A stretch of 64,000 bases of DNA from JBBEBE01 sp040882505 (GCA_040882505.1 JBBEBE010000012.1:1-64000); one strand, 5' to 3'. Positions 15,495-24,928 are shown, counted from the stretch's first letter. Program-made: numbers and translations. The notes: a model not told the origin generated them from the sequence alone.

Positions 15495-16979
15495 TTAGCC
15501 TCCATTGAACAATGTGAATGCAATCAGTTGGGCTAAGTCGTAAAAGTTGAAAAAGAGGTTCGGAAAGAGCCCAAACAGGATAGAAAGTATGGCGGTGGAG
15601 ACCAACGGAACAACCATAAACGGAGACGCCTCGGTATGGTTGTCGAGGGATGAATCTCCGGTTTTGAAGTAGGCTCTGTAGATAATCGGAAAGAAGTACC
15701 CGACATTTAACAGACCACTGACCACGAGTATAATGACCGGAATGATCATCTCTCCTTCAAGTGTACCTGCTGCCAAATGCCACTTGCTTAAAAATCCATT
15801 CAGTGGAGGAATTCCGGCGAGACCAAGTGATCCGATGACAAAGGCTCCCATGGTCCAAGGCATGACCTTCGCAATCCCGTCCAGATCACTGATATTCTCT
15901 TTGTGTAGATTTACATAGATGGCACCAGCACAGAAAAAGAGGGTGATTTTCATGGTTGCATGTGCGGCAATATGCATGACAGCCCCTGTCATACCGAGTG
16001 GGGTGATCAGTGCAACTCCCAGTACGATATAGGAGAGGTGGCCAACCGTTGAATAAGCCAGACGTCGTTTCAGGTTGTCTTGTCTGAATGCGAGCAGGGA
16101 AGCAACCAATATGGTTGTTCCGGCAATCACCAGCATGATGTCGTTCAGACTAAAGGCTGTCATGACGTCAGTACCAAAAATGTAGCCGGTCATGCGAATG
16201 ACACCAAAGACCCCCGACTTCACAACCGCTACAGCGTGGAGGAGTGCACTTACAGGTGTGGGAGCAGCCATGGCAGCCGGTAACCAGGAGTGAATCGGCA
16301 TAATCCCTGCTTTTACACCAACAGCACCCAAAAAGAGCAGGAACGTGGTAAGCATCAGAGGGCCTGATACGTGGACATCGTTAAAAATTCCACCTGGTCT
16401 GAAGTCCAGGGTTCCCGTCAGGTTGTAAATAATCGCAGCGGAGGCAATGAGCAGCAAACCAGCGGTAAGTGTATAGGAGAGGTACTTTCGGCCGGCATCT
16501 ATCGCTTTTCTGTTTTCCTTGTGGATGACAAGAGGATACGTAGCCAGTGTCAGCATCTCGTAGAAGACGATGAATGTAAGCAGGTTGCCGGAGAAGGCGA
16601 TTCCAATGGTTGCAGAAAGGCAGACAGCAAAACTCGCAAAGTACCGACTCTGCTTTTTTTCGCCAGCTCCACGCATATATCCGATGGAGTAGAAAGACGT
16701 AAAGATCCAAAGCCCCGAGGCAATGACGGCAAAGTAGATTCCGAATGGATCTGCTTTGAGAAGCAGGGGAAGGCCGGGTGCCAATTCAATAATGGTCAAC
16801 TCTACGCTGTTCCCTGCCAGAGCTGTGGGGAGCAACGACAGGATGAGTCCAAACTTGATGAATCCAGCCAAAATGGTCCAGAATTCCCGTACGTTCGGTC
16901 GGGAAGAACTGAGCAGAATCAGTGGCACTGCAAGCAGTGATACCAGTACAGCGTAAAGAGGTACAAACGTTGGTTCCAT
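15495..16979 (-). CDS. Mrp-type cation/proton antiporter subunit D (second copy)
   Basis: A 494-residue, 14-helix antiporter-like subunit homologous to NuoN/NuoM/MrpD. Visible marks: FIVFYEMLTLATYPLV with the conserved helix-5 glutamate, AGIMPIHSWLPAAMAAPTPVSALLHA, VVKSGVFGVIR with the channel lysine, RRLAYSTVGHLSYI and GIPPLNGFLSKWHL. It sits 23 bp after the upstream mrpD copy, so the two are probably co-translated from one message. The two copies are clearly different in sequence, so this is an old duplication or separate acquisition and not a recent tandem copy. Confidence 0.9.
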   Translation of the reverse strand: MEPTFVPLYAVLVSLLAVPLILLSSSRPNVREFWTILAGFIKFGLILSLLPTALAGNSVELTIIELAPGLPLLLKADPFGIYFAVIASGLWIFTSFYSIGYMRGAGEKKQSRYFASFAVCLSATIGIAFSGNLLTFIVFYEMLTLATYPLVIHKENRKAIDAGRKYLSYTLTAGLLLIASAAIIYNLTGTLDFRPGGIFNDVHVSGPLMLTTFLLFLGAVGVKAGIMPIHSWLPAAMAAPTPVSALLHAVAVVKSGVFGVIRMTGYIFGTDVMTAFSLNDIMLVIAGTTILVASLLAFRQDNLKRRLAYSTVGHLSYIVLGVALITPLGMTGAVMHIAAHATMKITLFFCAGAIYVNLHKENISDLDGIAKVMPWTMGAFVIGSLGLAGIPPLNGFLSKWHLAAGTLEGEMIIPVIILVVSGLLNVGYFFPIIYRAYFKTGDSSLDNHTEASPFMVVPLVSTAILSILFGLFPNLFFNFYDLAQLIAFTLFNGG

Positions 16980-17002
16980 CTATTCGTTACTATACAATTA
17001 GA

Positions 17003-18493
17003 TTACAAGCCGCCAGGGAACATGCTGCTGATCATGGAGACAATGGCGACATTAAATATGCCGATCAGTAAAAGTGCTACTGCAAAGGTCAGAGTGGTGT
17101 AAAGCATGGACGGTTTTACCTCATCCATTGGACTCGTTTCGTCAGATGCCTCTACTTCGGAATTCGGGTTCGACATGTAGACTTTCTCCAGGATTCGGAA
17201 AAAATAGACAGCATTCAGAAGTGAACTTGCGAGGATCACAACAAGAAACAGCCAGTTATTTGCGTCTACGGTTCCGAGTACCAAATACCACTTACTGAAG
17301 AATCCGGCAAGTGGCGGAAGTCCGACCATGGAGATCGCAGCGACCGTAAAGCTCAGCATGGTCAAGGGGTACTTTTTTCGGTATGTGTGGTCGAAGAGGC
17401 TGATGTCGGAATGCCCTTCTTTCATGCGCAAGTTTGCAGAAACCATAAAAAGCGTTGCTTTCATGATCGCATGATTCAGAATGTGAAGCACGGCGCCGAT
17501 GAACCCAAAGGGGTTCGCAAGGCTGATACCCATCAAGATGTAACCGATTTGGGAAACACTGGAGTACGCGAGCATTCGCTTCAGTTCATTCTGCGCAATG
17601 GCCATGATGGACCCGTAAAGAATACCGATACAGGCGAGAATACCGACGATCGTGGAGATCGGGACGACCAGATCGATCAGTTCTATTCCGAAAAGGAAAA
17701 GCATGATACGGATCAGTACATAGGCTGCCACCTTGGTTCCTATTGGAGCGATCAGGGCAGAGGAAGTCGAAGAGGCATAGGTATAGGAGTCAGGAAGCCA
17801 GCCATGCATCGGGAAGAGAGCGGCCTTGACACCGATTCCAACGACCATGAGTATAAGTGCAGTTACCACAGCCCGGTTATCGGCAAGTTCCGGCAGCATT
17901 GCTGCCATATCGATAAGGTTGAGTGTGCCGGTTACTGTATAGAGGAAAGCGAGCCCGAGTAGATAAAACGTCCCGCCAGCAGTTCCGATAATCAGATATC
18001 TGAATGCAGCAAACGGAGCACCTTTTTCGCCGATTGCGATAAGAGCATAGGCGGACAGAGAGGAAATTTCAAGGAATACATAGAGGTTGAACAAGTCACC
18101 TGTCAGGACCATTCCGTTGAACCCGAGCATCATCAGCATGACAAGACTGTAGTAGGCCATCTGTTTCTGGGCAAACTCACCGATGGCGACATGCTTTGAG
18201 TGGATCAATACTATGAATGCAACCACATTGATAACCAGGACAACGAATGCTGATAATCCATCGTAAACAAACTCAATTCCGACGGGGGGTTGCCAGGCGC
18301 CAAAGAAGTAACGTAGCGGTTGATCGTTCAACACTGAAAGAAATCCGTACAGGGAAAGTGCAGTAGAGATCCCGGTTCCAGTGACGGCCAATGGTTGGCA
18401 TACCGCTCTCTTCCAGATCCCAAAAAGAGGAATCAGCAGGGCAAATACCAGAAAATTGAGGGCAATGAGTGCCGGTAAATGTGTCTCAATCAT
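17003..18493 (-). CDS. mrpD: Mrp-type cation/proton antiporter subunit D (first copy)
   Basis: A 496-residue, 14-helix proton-channel subunit of the Mrp Na+/H+ antiporter. It has LYVFLEISSLSAYALIA with the conserved helix-5 glutamate, ALFPMHGWLPDSYTYASSTSSALI, IGTKVAAYVLIR with the channel lysine, RMLAYSSVSQIGYILMG and GLPPLAGFFSKWYLVLG. It directly follows mrpC with a four-base ATGA overlap, the normal mrpC-mrpD order, so this copy is the best candidate for the orthodox MrpD. Confidence 0.93.
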   Translation of the reverse strand: MIETHLPALIALNFLVFALLIPLFGIWKRAVCQPLAVTGTGISTALSLYGFLSVLNDQPLRYFFGAWQPPVGIEFVYDGLSAFVVLVINVVAFIVLIHSKHVAIGEFAQKQMAYYSLVMLMMLGFNGMVLTGDLFNLYVFLEISSLSAYALIAIGEKGAPFAAFRYLIIGTAGGTFYLLGLAFLYTVTGTLNLIDMAAMLPELADNRAVVTALILMVVGIGVKAALFPMHGWLPDSYTYASSTSSALIAPIGTKVAAYVLIRIMLFLFGIELIDLVVPISTIVGILACIGILYGSIMAIAQNELKRMLAYSSVSQIGYILMGISLANPFGFIGAVLHILNHAIMKATLFMVSANLRMKEGHSDISLFDHTYRKKYPLTMLSFTVAAISMVGLPPLAGFFSKWYLVLGTVDANNWLFLVVILASSLLNAVYFFRILEKVYMSNPNSEVEASDETSPMDEVKPSMLYTTLTFAVALLLIGIFNVAIVSMISSMFPGGL

Positions 18494-18858
18494 TGAATCT
18501 GATCTCTAATTTCATCTTCGTCCAGGGTCTGAAAGCGATTATATATAGCAATCAGTAGAGAAAAGGCTACACCCAGTGTTGCTACACCGACGACAATGGC
18601 AGTAAGCATCAGCGTATGGGGGAGGGGGTTCAGGTAGTTTGCAACTTCAGAAGTCGGGAGCGAATAGTGGCGAACCGGAACGGTTGCGCCCCATTTGGAT
18701 CCAATGGATACCCAGAAAAGGACGACCGATGCTTGGAGGATTGTCAGGCCGATTGTTTTTTTTACCAGGTTCTTTTTGAACAGAATTCCATAGAGTCCGA
18801 TAGAAAGAAGGATGAGTGTAAGCCAATAGGCATAGTGTCCCAGTAAAAAGTCAGTCAT
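18490..18858 (-). CDS. mrpC: Mrp-type antiporter subunit C (NuoK-like)
   Basis: A 122-residue, three-helix subunit homologous to NuoK. It shows LSIGLYGILFKKNLVKKTIGLTILQ with the loop between helices 1 and 2, the VLFWVSIG segment, and the PLPHTLMLTAIVVGVATLGVAFSLL helix typical of MrpC. I place the start at 18858 (MTDFLLG); adjacent ATGs at 18861 and 18870 are alternatives. It overlaps the mrpB stop and shares an ATGA junction with mrpD. Confidence 0.93.
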   Translation of the reverse strand: MTDFLLGHYAYWLTLILLSIGLYGILFKKNLVKKTIGLTILQASVVLFWVSIGSKWGATVPVRHYSLPTSEVANYLNPLPHTLMLTAIVVGVATLGVAFSLLIAIYNRFQTLDEDEIRDQIQ

Positions 18859-19294
18859 CATCCTCTCCATGTGTCATGTGGTCATAAATCATGACCAAAA
18901 TGGCCATAACTGCAAGCCCGATTCCAATTTCTATGACTAGAATTCCGTAGTAGCGGAGGTAGGAAGGATCCAGGCCACCGGGAAACGGGAGGACTCCATA
19001 GTCAAGGAAATAGCTTCCCATTAGCATGGAGACGATTCCCGTACCAAAATAGACGATCACGCCAAGTGCAGCCAATGGCGTGGTCATGAACTCCCGTATA
19101 TGCATCTCCGAGAGAGTACTTCCTCCTGCAAGCCGGATCAAAATAATAGAGGCCGCAAGTAGTGCGCCACCTTGAAATCCTCCCCCGGGACTGTAGTGCC
19201 CATGGAATATGACGTAAAATCCAAAGAGCATGATATAGGGGCTCAGCAGTCGTGATCCGAGAAGGACAATGGGGCTTTCAAACTGTTTTCTCAT
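18851..19294 (-). CDS. mrpB: Mrp-type antiporter subunit B (MnhB domain)
   Basis: A 147-residue, four-helix protein carrying the MnhB signature around residues 25-50: GFYVIFHGHYSPGGGFQGG followed by ALLAASIILIRLAGG. It is a structural subunit of the Mrp complex that packs next to the MrpA tail. Its start overlaps the stop of the MbhE-like gene by four bases. A further near-C-terminal helix EIGIGLAVMAILVMIYDHM is normal for the family. Confidence 0.94.
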   Translation of the reverse strand: MRKQFESPIVLLGSRLLSPYIMLFGFYVIFHGHYSPGGGFQGGALLAASIILIRLAGGSTLSEMHIREFMTTPLAALGVIVYFGTGIVSMLMGSYFLDYGVLPFPGGLDPSYLRYYGILVIEIGIGLAVMAILVMIYDHMTHGEDDD

Positions 19295-19590
19295 TGTGCA
19301 GGATACCTCCGGAGGATTAGGAGACAGATCAATCCCGCCGTAAAGACGACGATTTGTTCGCCAAGGGTATCCACACTTCTGTAATCTCCCAGAATGACGG
19401 TGACCATATTTGGCGTATGGGCATCGTTGTATGCTTCCTGGATATAGTAGTTACCCGGAACCGCCGTACCTGTGATGCTTACTTCCCGATTCATGGGTGC
19501 ATCCGGGTCTCCACGGTCTGGCAGGGCTGTTGTCCCGTAAATCAACAAACCAGCGAAGGCGATCAGTATAAATAGCTTGGCGTATTTCAA
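19291..19590 (-). CDS. MrpA C-terminal (MbhE-type) domain as a separate small subunit
   Basis: A 99-residue protein equivalent to the last part of MrpA (MbhE domain). After one N-terminal helix it reads ALPDRGDPDAPMN, then the strongly conserved HTPNMVTVILGDYRSVDTLGEQ and a final VVFTAGLICLLILRR helix. In canonical Mrp systems this domain is fused to the C-terminus of the roughly 800-residue MrpA; here it is free-standing, as in Mbh/Mbx hydrogenase-related complexes. It overlaps both neighbours by four bases. Confidence 0.9.
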   Translation of the reverse strand: MKYAKLFILIAFAGLLIYGTTALPDRGDPDAPMNREVSITGTAVPGNYYIQEAYNDAHTPNMVTVILGDYRSVDTLGEQIVVFTAGLICLLILRRYPAQ

Positions 19591-19832
19591 TCGATGGTCC
19601 TCATGGTGGTTTGATAGATTGCCACAATAAACAAGATGCCTGTTACACCGGCTCCAACGACCGCTTCGGTAAACCCTACATCAACGGCTCCCATGGAGAC
19701 AAACAGAAGTGCCATGACGAAGCTGAACGTCGTCAATGTTACGACAGCAACCAGGAGATCCTTGGCTTGAAGAGCAACGACAGCTGTCAGAATCAGAAAA
19801 AGAAACAGTATCAATTCTACTTCCCAGATCAT
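19587..19832 (-). CDS. MrpA C-terminal (MbhD-type, DUF4040) domain as a separate small subunit
   Basis: An 81-residue, three-helix protein with the MbhD pattern: ALQAKDLLVAVVTLTTFSFVMALLF and the acidic AVDVGFTEAVVGAGVTGILFI, where the glutamate is the conserved proton-path residue. It corresponds to the segment of MrpA just after the NuoL-like domain. Four-base overlaps with the genes on each side show tight coupling. The NuoL-like part of MrpA is not attached. Confidence 0.9.
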   Translation of the reverse strand: MIWEVELILFLFLILTAVVALQAKDLLVAVVTLTTFSFVMALLFVSMGAVDVGFTEAVVGAGVTGILFIVAIYQTTMRTID

Positions 19833-20161
19833 TTGTCCCCTCTGTTTTTGATGTCGGGACCGTTTAACAGCGGTTTGACACCTCTTCTGTAGGCTGCTCG
19901 CGCCAGGGCGTGTGTTCCGATCGGATTGGAAAGGGCAACAAAAAGTACAATCAGAATGAGTTTCAAGCTGTTGATCGTTGCGCCTTCATAGATGATGAGT
20001 CCGATGATTACAAGTAAAATTCCGAGTGTATCGGACGTACTGACAGCGTGCGTTCTTGAATAGAAGTCCGGCATTCGGATGACTCCCAGACTACCGACAA
20101 ACATGAAAAAGATCCCGGAAAGCACCAGAACAATACTGGCTGTAATCTGTACTTCCGTCAT
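19829..20161 (-). CDS. mrpG: Mrp-type antiporter subunit G
   Basis: A 110-residue, three-helix MrpG (MnhG) protein. The signature is LGVIRMPDFYSRTHAVSTSDTLG, and the C-terminus contains NPIGTHALARAAYRRG, the loop conserved in MrpG. It overlaps mrpF and the MbhD-like gene by four bases on either side, in the standard E-F-G order. Confidence 0.94.
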   Translation of the reverse strand: MTEVQITASIVLVLSGIFFMFVGSLGVIRMPDFYSRTHAVSTSDTLGILLVIIGLIIYEGATINSLKLILIVLFVALSNPIGTHALARAAYRRGVKPLLNGPDIKNRGDK

Positions 20162-20433
20162 GTATTCTCCTCTACGGATTGGGTCGAAATGAATTTCGCA
20201 ATGGCCATGGTGCCGATGAATCCGAGGATTGCATAAGCAAGCGTGATGTCGAGGAACATATCGATTCGATCAAACATGTATCCAATCAGACAGATCAGCA
20301 CAATTGTTTTCGAAGCGATCGCATTGGTTCCCATCAGACGGTCATATACGGTTGGACCCTTTACGACCCGGACCATGGGAACCGCAATGATAATGGTCAG
20401 AAGTACGGTGCTGTACAGAAAAAAATCGGTCAT
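20158..20433 (-). CDS. mrpF: Mrp-type antiporter subunit F
   Basis: A 91-residue, three-helix MrpF (MnhF) protein with the conserved VVKGPTVYDRLMGTNAIASK loop and the DITLAYAILGFIGTMAIAKF helix. Sodium/cation transport in the Mrp complex is thought to run near the MrpF-MrpA tail interface. Four-base overlaps connect it to mrpE upstream and mrpG downstream. Confidence 0.95.
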   Translation of the reverse strand: MTDFFLYSTVLLTIIIAVPMVRVVKGPTVYDRLMGTNAIASKTIVLICLIGYMFDRIDMFLDITLAYAILGFIGTMAIAKFISTQSVEENT

Positions 20434-20996
20434 TTTGCCTTCGTCTCTTCTGCTTTGTTTAGAATTCGTACATCATGAATCACCGGCCGGTCTTCTGCTT
20501 CGAAAAGTTGCAAGACCTTTCTGGGCATCTCGTCACTAACAATTCCTGCAAATGTATCTTGTGTAAGTGCGTGAACGGTAAATTCATCCCCCTCGATATC
20601 TATGGTAAGTGTACCCGGAGTGAGGGTGATGGAATTTCCAAGAATCATCATTGCGTGTGCACTGGGCAGCTTGCAACGAAACTTGACAATATAGGTTTGG
20701 ATTGGCTTGCTGGTAAACAGGATCACCCGTGCAACATAAAATCCTGATTTCACAATCTCCTTCATCATCCAGAAGGGATAGATGGAAGCATAATAAAATC
20801 GAAGGGTCCCCAGATCGTCCATCTCGTTCTCAAAAAACTTGTATCTCTTGAGGGAGTGGTTGACAGCAAGTACAATGATAACACTGAGAATTCCCTGAAT
20901 GATCTGCGGGAGTTGGAACATGCCACTCATGATGAGCCAAAAGGTCATCAATGAGATAAATGACAGAGAGATATTTAGCAGGGAGAGCTGCTTCAT
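20430..20996 (-). CDS. mrpE: Mrp-type antiporter subunit E
   Basis: A 188-residue MnhE-domain protein, first gene of the antiporter cluster. It has two N-terminal helices with FWLIMSGMFQLPQIIQGILSV, then the MnhE cytosolic domain including LGNSITLTPGTLTIDIEGDEFTVHAL, the family's best conserved segment. It diverges from nuoL across a 262 bp gap that should hold the promoters of both operons. I could not pick a convincing minus-strand promoter. Confidence 0.94.
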   Translation of the reverse strand: MKQLSLLNISLSFISLMTFWLIMSGMFQLPQIIQGILSVIIVLAVNHSLKRYKFFENEMDDLGTLRFYYASIYPFWMMKEIVKSGFYVARVILFTSKPIQTYIVKFRCKLPSAHAMMILGNSITLTPGTLTIDIEGDEFTVHALTQDTFAGIVSDEMPRKVLQLFEAEDRPVIHDVRILNKAEETKAK

Positions 20997-21154
20997 CTGC
21001 AGGGGCTCTGGTTTTGTGCACGTAAACTGCTACTGTATGCGTGCCATCTGAAAAATTTTGCCCAATGATAGGAATAATCGTATCTCAAGTGCAACAAACT
21101 TTGGCCTCCCATGTCGTTCTTTTACAAGATTACAAGCTTTCCTGCTTCTTGAAG

Positions 21155-21184
21155 TTTGCCTTGCTCTTCTTTTTTGTATCTTTG
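21155..21184 (+). promoter_or_regulatory. Candidate promoter for nuoLMN, Bacteroidota style
   Basis: TTTG at 21155-21158 and TATCTTTG at 21177-21184 match the Bacteroidota -33/-7 pattern (TTTG, TAnnTTTG) with an 18 bp gap, about 75 nt before the nuoL start. The -35-like TTGAAG just before is too far for a standard spacer. The match is suggestive only. Confidence 0.4.
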
Positions 21185-21258
21185 CCCTCTCTGAATTTAT
21201 GGCTACCTTTTGACCCGATTTTTCGGTGCTGAAAAGGCACGAAAGCCAAACTTAATAT

Positions 21259-23289
21259 TTGAATTGGATGGATGTATCAACTGCTCTTGTCAGTGCGATT
21301 GTCGGGTTGCCACTTGCGGGTTTCCTGATCAACGGCCTGCTGGGACTGTTTTCCGAAAGTTATCGCAATAGAAAGAGTTGGATAGGCTTGTTGGCTACGG
21401 TTGCAGTCTTTGTTCCATTCCTCATCACCCTCACCATTTTCTGGCAATTTACATCGGACTCGGCTGCCGGAGTGGTAACCCTGTTTACCTGGATTGATGT
21501 CGGAACACTTACCGTGGACATCGCATATCGCATGGACCAGCTCTCCTTGCTCATGGTATTGGTTGTTACCGGAGTCGGATCGTTTATCCATCTCTACTCT
21601 ATTGGGTACATGGCTCACGACGAGGGGTATTGGAAGTTTTTTGCCTATCTGAACCTGTTTATTTTTGCCATGCTTAACCTGGTCATGGGGAACAATCTTT
21701 TGCTTCTGTTTCTCGGCTGGGAAGGGGTCGGAGTCTGCTCCTATCTGTTGATTGGGTTTTGGTATCAGGACATGGCCAAGTCCGATGCTGCAAAAAAAGC
21801 ATTTCTGTACAATCGGGTCGGAGATTTCGCTTTCTTGATTGCGATGTTCATGATCTTCCGAACCGTGGGAAGCCTGGATTTTGACGTCATCTTTTCGAGT
21901 CTGGTGATGTTTGATTCGACACACCTGTTCTGGATCGGTCTTCTCATGTTTATCGGTGCCACCGGGAAGAGTGCGCAGATCCCGTTGTTCGTCTGGTTAC
22001 CGGATGCCATGGCCGGTCCGACGTCTGTTTCTGCGCTGATCCATGCCGCTACCATGGTTACGTCCGGTATCTATTTGATTACCCGATTTTCAGAAATGTT
22101 TGTGATGATTCCGGAAGTGATGCTGATCATTGCGGTGATCGGAGGGTTAACGGCACTTGTCGCAGCGACCATCGCATTGACGCAGAATGACATCAAGGGT
22201 GTTTTGGCCTATTCAACCGTCTCGCAGTTGGGATACATGTTTTTGGCTCTCGGTGCTGGAGGTTTTACAGCTGCTATGTTCCACGTGGTAACGCACGCAT
22301 TTTTCAAGGCGTGTCTATTCCTTGGATCCGGATCGGTGATACACGCCATGGATCACGTGAAAGAGAAGCTCCACGCGAAGGGGAGTGAAGCTGATTTTGA
22401 CTCGCAGGACATCCGAAATATGGGGGGTCTGAAAGAACATCTGCCATCTACCTACAAGACGTTTTTAATCGCAACCATTGCGATTGCCGGTATTCCACCA
22501 CTGGCAGGATTTTTCTCCAAAGACGAAATCCTGATGCATGTTTTCAGTGCCGGTTACGGAGAGTTTGCAGCACCTCTCTACTTCATGCTTTGGGGAGTCG
22601 GCATGGCGACAGCATTCTTGACAGCTTTCTATATGTTTCGTCTCACGTTTACGACCTTTCACGGATCCTTTCGTTTGCCAGAGAAAGCGTCCGGAGCAGG
22701 AGCGAAAGCCGATATGCTTCACGAAAGCCCTGCAACGATGACCATTCCATTGTGGGCACTTGCCATCGCGTCCATTATCGGGGGTTTTATTGGATTCCCC
22801 AATTTCGTGGTAGCCACCTTTACGGGTGAGTATGCCGATGTGAATCTACTCCATAATTGGCTGCACACCATTTCTGCCGATCTGCCGATTGTCATGGGGA
22901 AAGCACTTGAATGGTTATTAATGGGAATTGCAGTTTTGGTTTCGGTTTCGGCTGTATTCTTTGCTTGGAAATTATACGGGAAAGGGCAACAGGAACAGTC
23001 AGATGCGTGGGTTTCCGGACACGTGGGTTCGTTGTACCGGCTTTGGAGTAAGAAATATCACGTAGACGAGATCTATGAGGGTGGAGTTGTTCGTCCTGTC
23101 GTTCGATTTTCCGAGAATGTTCTGGCAGTCTTTGATATGAAAGTTGTGGACGGGATTGTGAATGGAGTGGCTGGTACTGTGCGATTGTTCGGTACTCTCT
23201 TGCGATATGTGCAAAATGGAGTGACAACCAATTATGCTCTCTATCTCATACTCGGTGTCTTGTTGGTTCTCTCACTGATGCTCTCTTAA
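21259..23289 (+). CDS. nuoL: NADH-quinone oxidoreductase subunit L
   Basis: A 676-residue antiporter-like subunit at the tip of the complex I membrane arm. It shows LLLFLGWEGVGVCSYLLIGFWY with the helix-5 glutamate, KSAQIPLFVWLPDAMAGPTSVSALIHAATMVTSG read in pieces, VLAYSTVSQLGYMFLALG, and the long C-terminal lateral helix with the following anchor helix (KKYHVDEIYEGGVVRPV). The frame opens with a TTG at 21259; the ATG at 21268 is an equally good start. It is preceded on the opposite strand by the Mrp cluster instead of by nuoK. Confidence 0.96.
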   Translation: MNWMDVSTALVSAIVGLPLAGFLINGLLGLFSESYRNRKSWIGLLATVAVFVPFLITLTIFWQFTSDSAAGVVTLFTWIDVGTLTVDIAYRMDQLSLLMVLVVTGVGSFIHLYSIGYMAHDEGYWKFFAYLNLFIFAMLNLVMGNNLLLLFLGWEGVGVCSYLLIGFWYQDMAKSDAAKKAFLYNRVGDFAFLIAMFMIFRTVGSLDFDVIFSSLVMFDSTHLFWIGLLMFIGATGKSAQIPLFVWLPDAMAGPTSVSALIHAATMVTSGIYLITRFSEMFVMIPEVMLIIAVIGGLTALVAATIALTQNDIKGVLAYSTVSQLGYMFLALGAGGFTAAMFHVVTHAFFKACLFLGSGSVIHAMDHVKEKLHAKGSEADFDSQDIRNMGGLKEHLPSTYKTFLIATIAIAGIPPLAGFFSKDEILMHVFSAGYGEFAAPLYFMLWGVGMATAFLTAFYMFRLTFTTFHGSFRLPEKASGAGAKADMLHESPATMTIPLWALAIASIIGGFIGFPNFVVATFTGEYADVNLLHNWLHTISADLPIVMGKALEWLLMGIAVLVSVSAVFFAWKLYGKGQQEQSDAWVSGHVGSLYRLWSKKYHVDEIYEGGVVRPVVRFSENVLAVFDMKVVDGIVNGVAGTVRLFGTLLRYVQNGVTTNYALYLILGVLLVLSLMLS

Positions 23290-23308
23290 TAGAAATTGTT
23301 TCGATCGA

Positions 23309-24928
23309 ATGGAATACCTTCTTAATATAACCATCTATCTGCCTCTCCTGGGTATCGTGGCTGTTCTGCTCTCACGCACTGAAGCAGCTATAAAATGGAG
23401 CTCATTGGTAGTTACGTCGTTGACGTTTCTTCTGTCACTGCCTCTTCTCTCCACGTTCGATATCGTAAACTCTCATATCCCACAGTACGTCACAGAAGGT
23501 GTTCAGATGCTGGATGGTTTCGATGTGAAGTATTTGACGGGTCTTGATGGCTTGAGTCTGCTGCTCTTCATGCTGACCACTCTTTTCGGTCCCATTGTAA
23601 TTCTCTCATCCTGGCAGTCCGTTTCAAAGCATTTGAAAGGGTACTACTCAATGCTTCTTTTGCTTCAAACAGCATCACTTGGCGTATTTGCCGCATTGGA
23701 TCTTGTTGTTTTTTACGTCTTCTTCGAGTTGTCACTTATTCCGATGTACTTCTTGATCGGAATTTGGGGAGGGGCTGGACGAATACAAGCAACGTTGAAG
23801 TTCTTTATCTATACGTTGGTCGGATCTCTGATCATGTTGGTTGCTCTGCTCTATCTCGGCTTTCATGCAGGGGCTGTACACCCGGATCTACTATTTACAC
23901 TGGATTGGCGCTTCCTTTCCGGAAGTGAGTATCAAATTGGTCTTGTCGAGCAGACCTGGCTCTTCCTTGCTTTTGCACTTGCTTTCTGTATCAAAGTACC
24001 TCTCTTTCCGTTTCATACGTGGTTGCCATATGCGCATACAGAGGCTCCAACAGCCGGGTCCGTTGTACTGGCTGCAATTATGTTGAAGATGGGTACATAC
24101 GGACTCGTACGAGTCTGTTTGACCATCTTTCCGAATGCATTCATGGAGTTCGCACCCTGGTTCGCAACGTTGGCTGTGATCGGCATCGTTTACGGTGCGC
24201 TTGTTGCCATGGTTCAAAAAGATGTCAAAAAGTTGGTGGCTTACTCTTCTGTCAGTCACCTTGGATTTGTTGTGTTGGGGATATTCGCTCTCAATACAGT
24301 CGCTGTACAAGGGGCTATTATTCAGATGATTAACCATGGTCTGTCAACGGGTGCACTCTTTCTTCTTGTAGGCATGATCTATGACCGACGACACTCTCGA
24401 CAAATATCGGATTTCGGTGGAATTGCCCGCGTGGTTCCATTATTTGCTGTACTCTTCATGATTGCCACATTTGCTTCGATCGGCCTTCCAGGATTGAACG
24501 GTTTTGTCGGGGAATTTTTGATTTTGACCGGGTCGTTCTTCTCTGAACTTTACGACCAACCGGTGTTTGCAATTATCGCTGCTACCGGTGTAATTCTGGC
24601 AGCTGTCTACATGCTGTGGATGGTTCAACGAGTCATGTTTGGGCCGATTACTCACGAGGAGAATCTGAAACTTAAAGACTTGAATGCTCGCGAAGTGGGA
24701 TTATTGATACCACTCGTATTGTTCATGTTCTGGATTGGTATTCGCTCCGAAGATTACACTCGTTATTCCGAACAGTGGGTAGAGCATCACATTACGCAAA
24801 CCATGGAGAAGAGTGATCTTGTACTCGAATCTGCGATGTACGAAGAGCTGCCTGGTTGGGCAATTCGCATGTACAAACCAGAGGCCACCCGGGAATTATT
24901 TACGGAGTTGCCAACAAAGAGTCAGTAA
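23309..24928 (+). CDS. nuoM: NADH-quinone oxidoreductase subunit M
   Basis: A 539-residue proton-channel subunit of complex I, 20 bp after nuoL. Visible marks are YVFFELSLIPMYFLIGIWG with the conserved helix-5 glutamate, KVPLFPFHTWLPYAHTEAPTAGS, the channel lysine in MLKMGTYGLVR, KKLVAYSSVSHLGFVVLG and IGLPGLNGFVGEFLIL. The C-terminus is extended by a soluble tail of about 50 residues with no recognised domain. Confidence 0.96.
   Translation: MEYLLNITIYLPLLGIVAVLLSRTEAAIKWSSLVVTSLTFLLSLPLLSTFDIVNSHIPQYVTEGVQMLDGFDVKYLTGLDGLSLLLFMLTTLFGPIVILSSWQSVSKHLKGYYSMLLLLQTASLGVFAALDLVVFYVFFELSLIPMYFLIGIWGGAGRIQATLKFFIYTLVGSLIMLVALLYLGFHAGAVHPDLLFTLDWRFLSGSEYQIGLVEQTWLFLAFALAFCIKVPLFPFHTWLPYAHTEAPTAGSVVLAAIMLKMGTYGLVRVCLTIFPNAFMEFAPWFATLAVIGIVYGALVAMVQKDVKKLVAYSSVSHLGFVVLGIFALNTVAVQGAIIQMINHGLSTGALFLLVGMIYDRRHSRQISDFGGIARVVPLFAVLFMIATFASIGLPGLNGFVGEFLILTGSFFSELYDQPVFAIIAATGVILAAVYMLWMVQRVMFGPITHEENLKLKDLNAREVGLLIPLVLFMFWIGIRSEDYTRYSEQWVEHHITQTMEKSDLVLESAMYEELPGWAIRMYKPEATRELFTELPTKSQ

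Noticed and set aside
15495..18493. Recent tandem duplication of mrpD
   Set aside because: The two copies share family motifs but differ throughout in sequence, so the duplication is old or the copies have separate origins.
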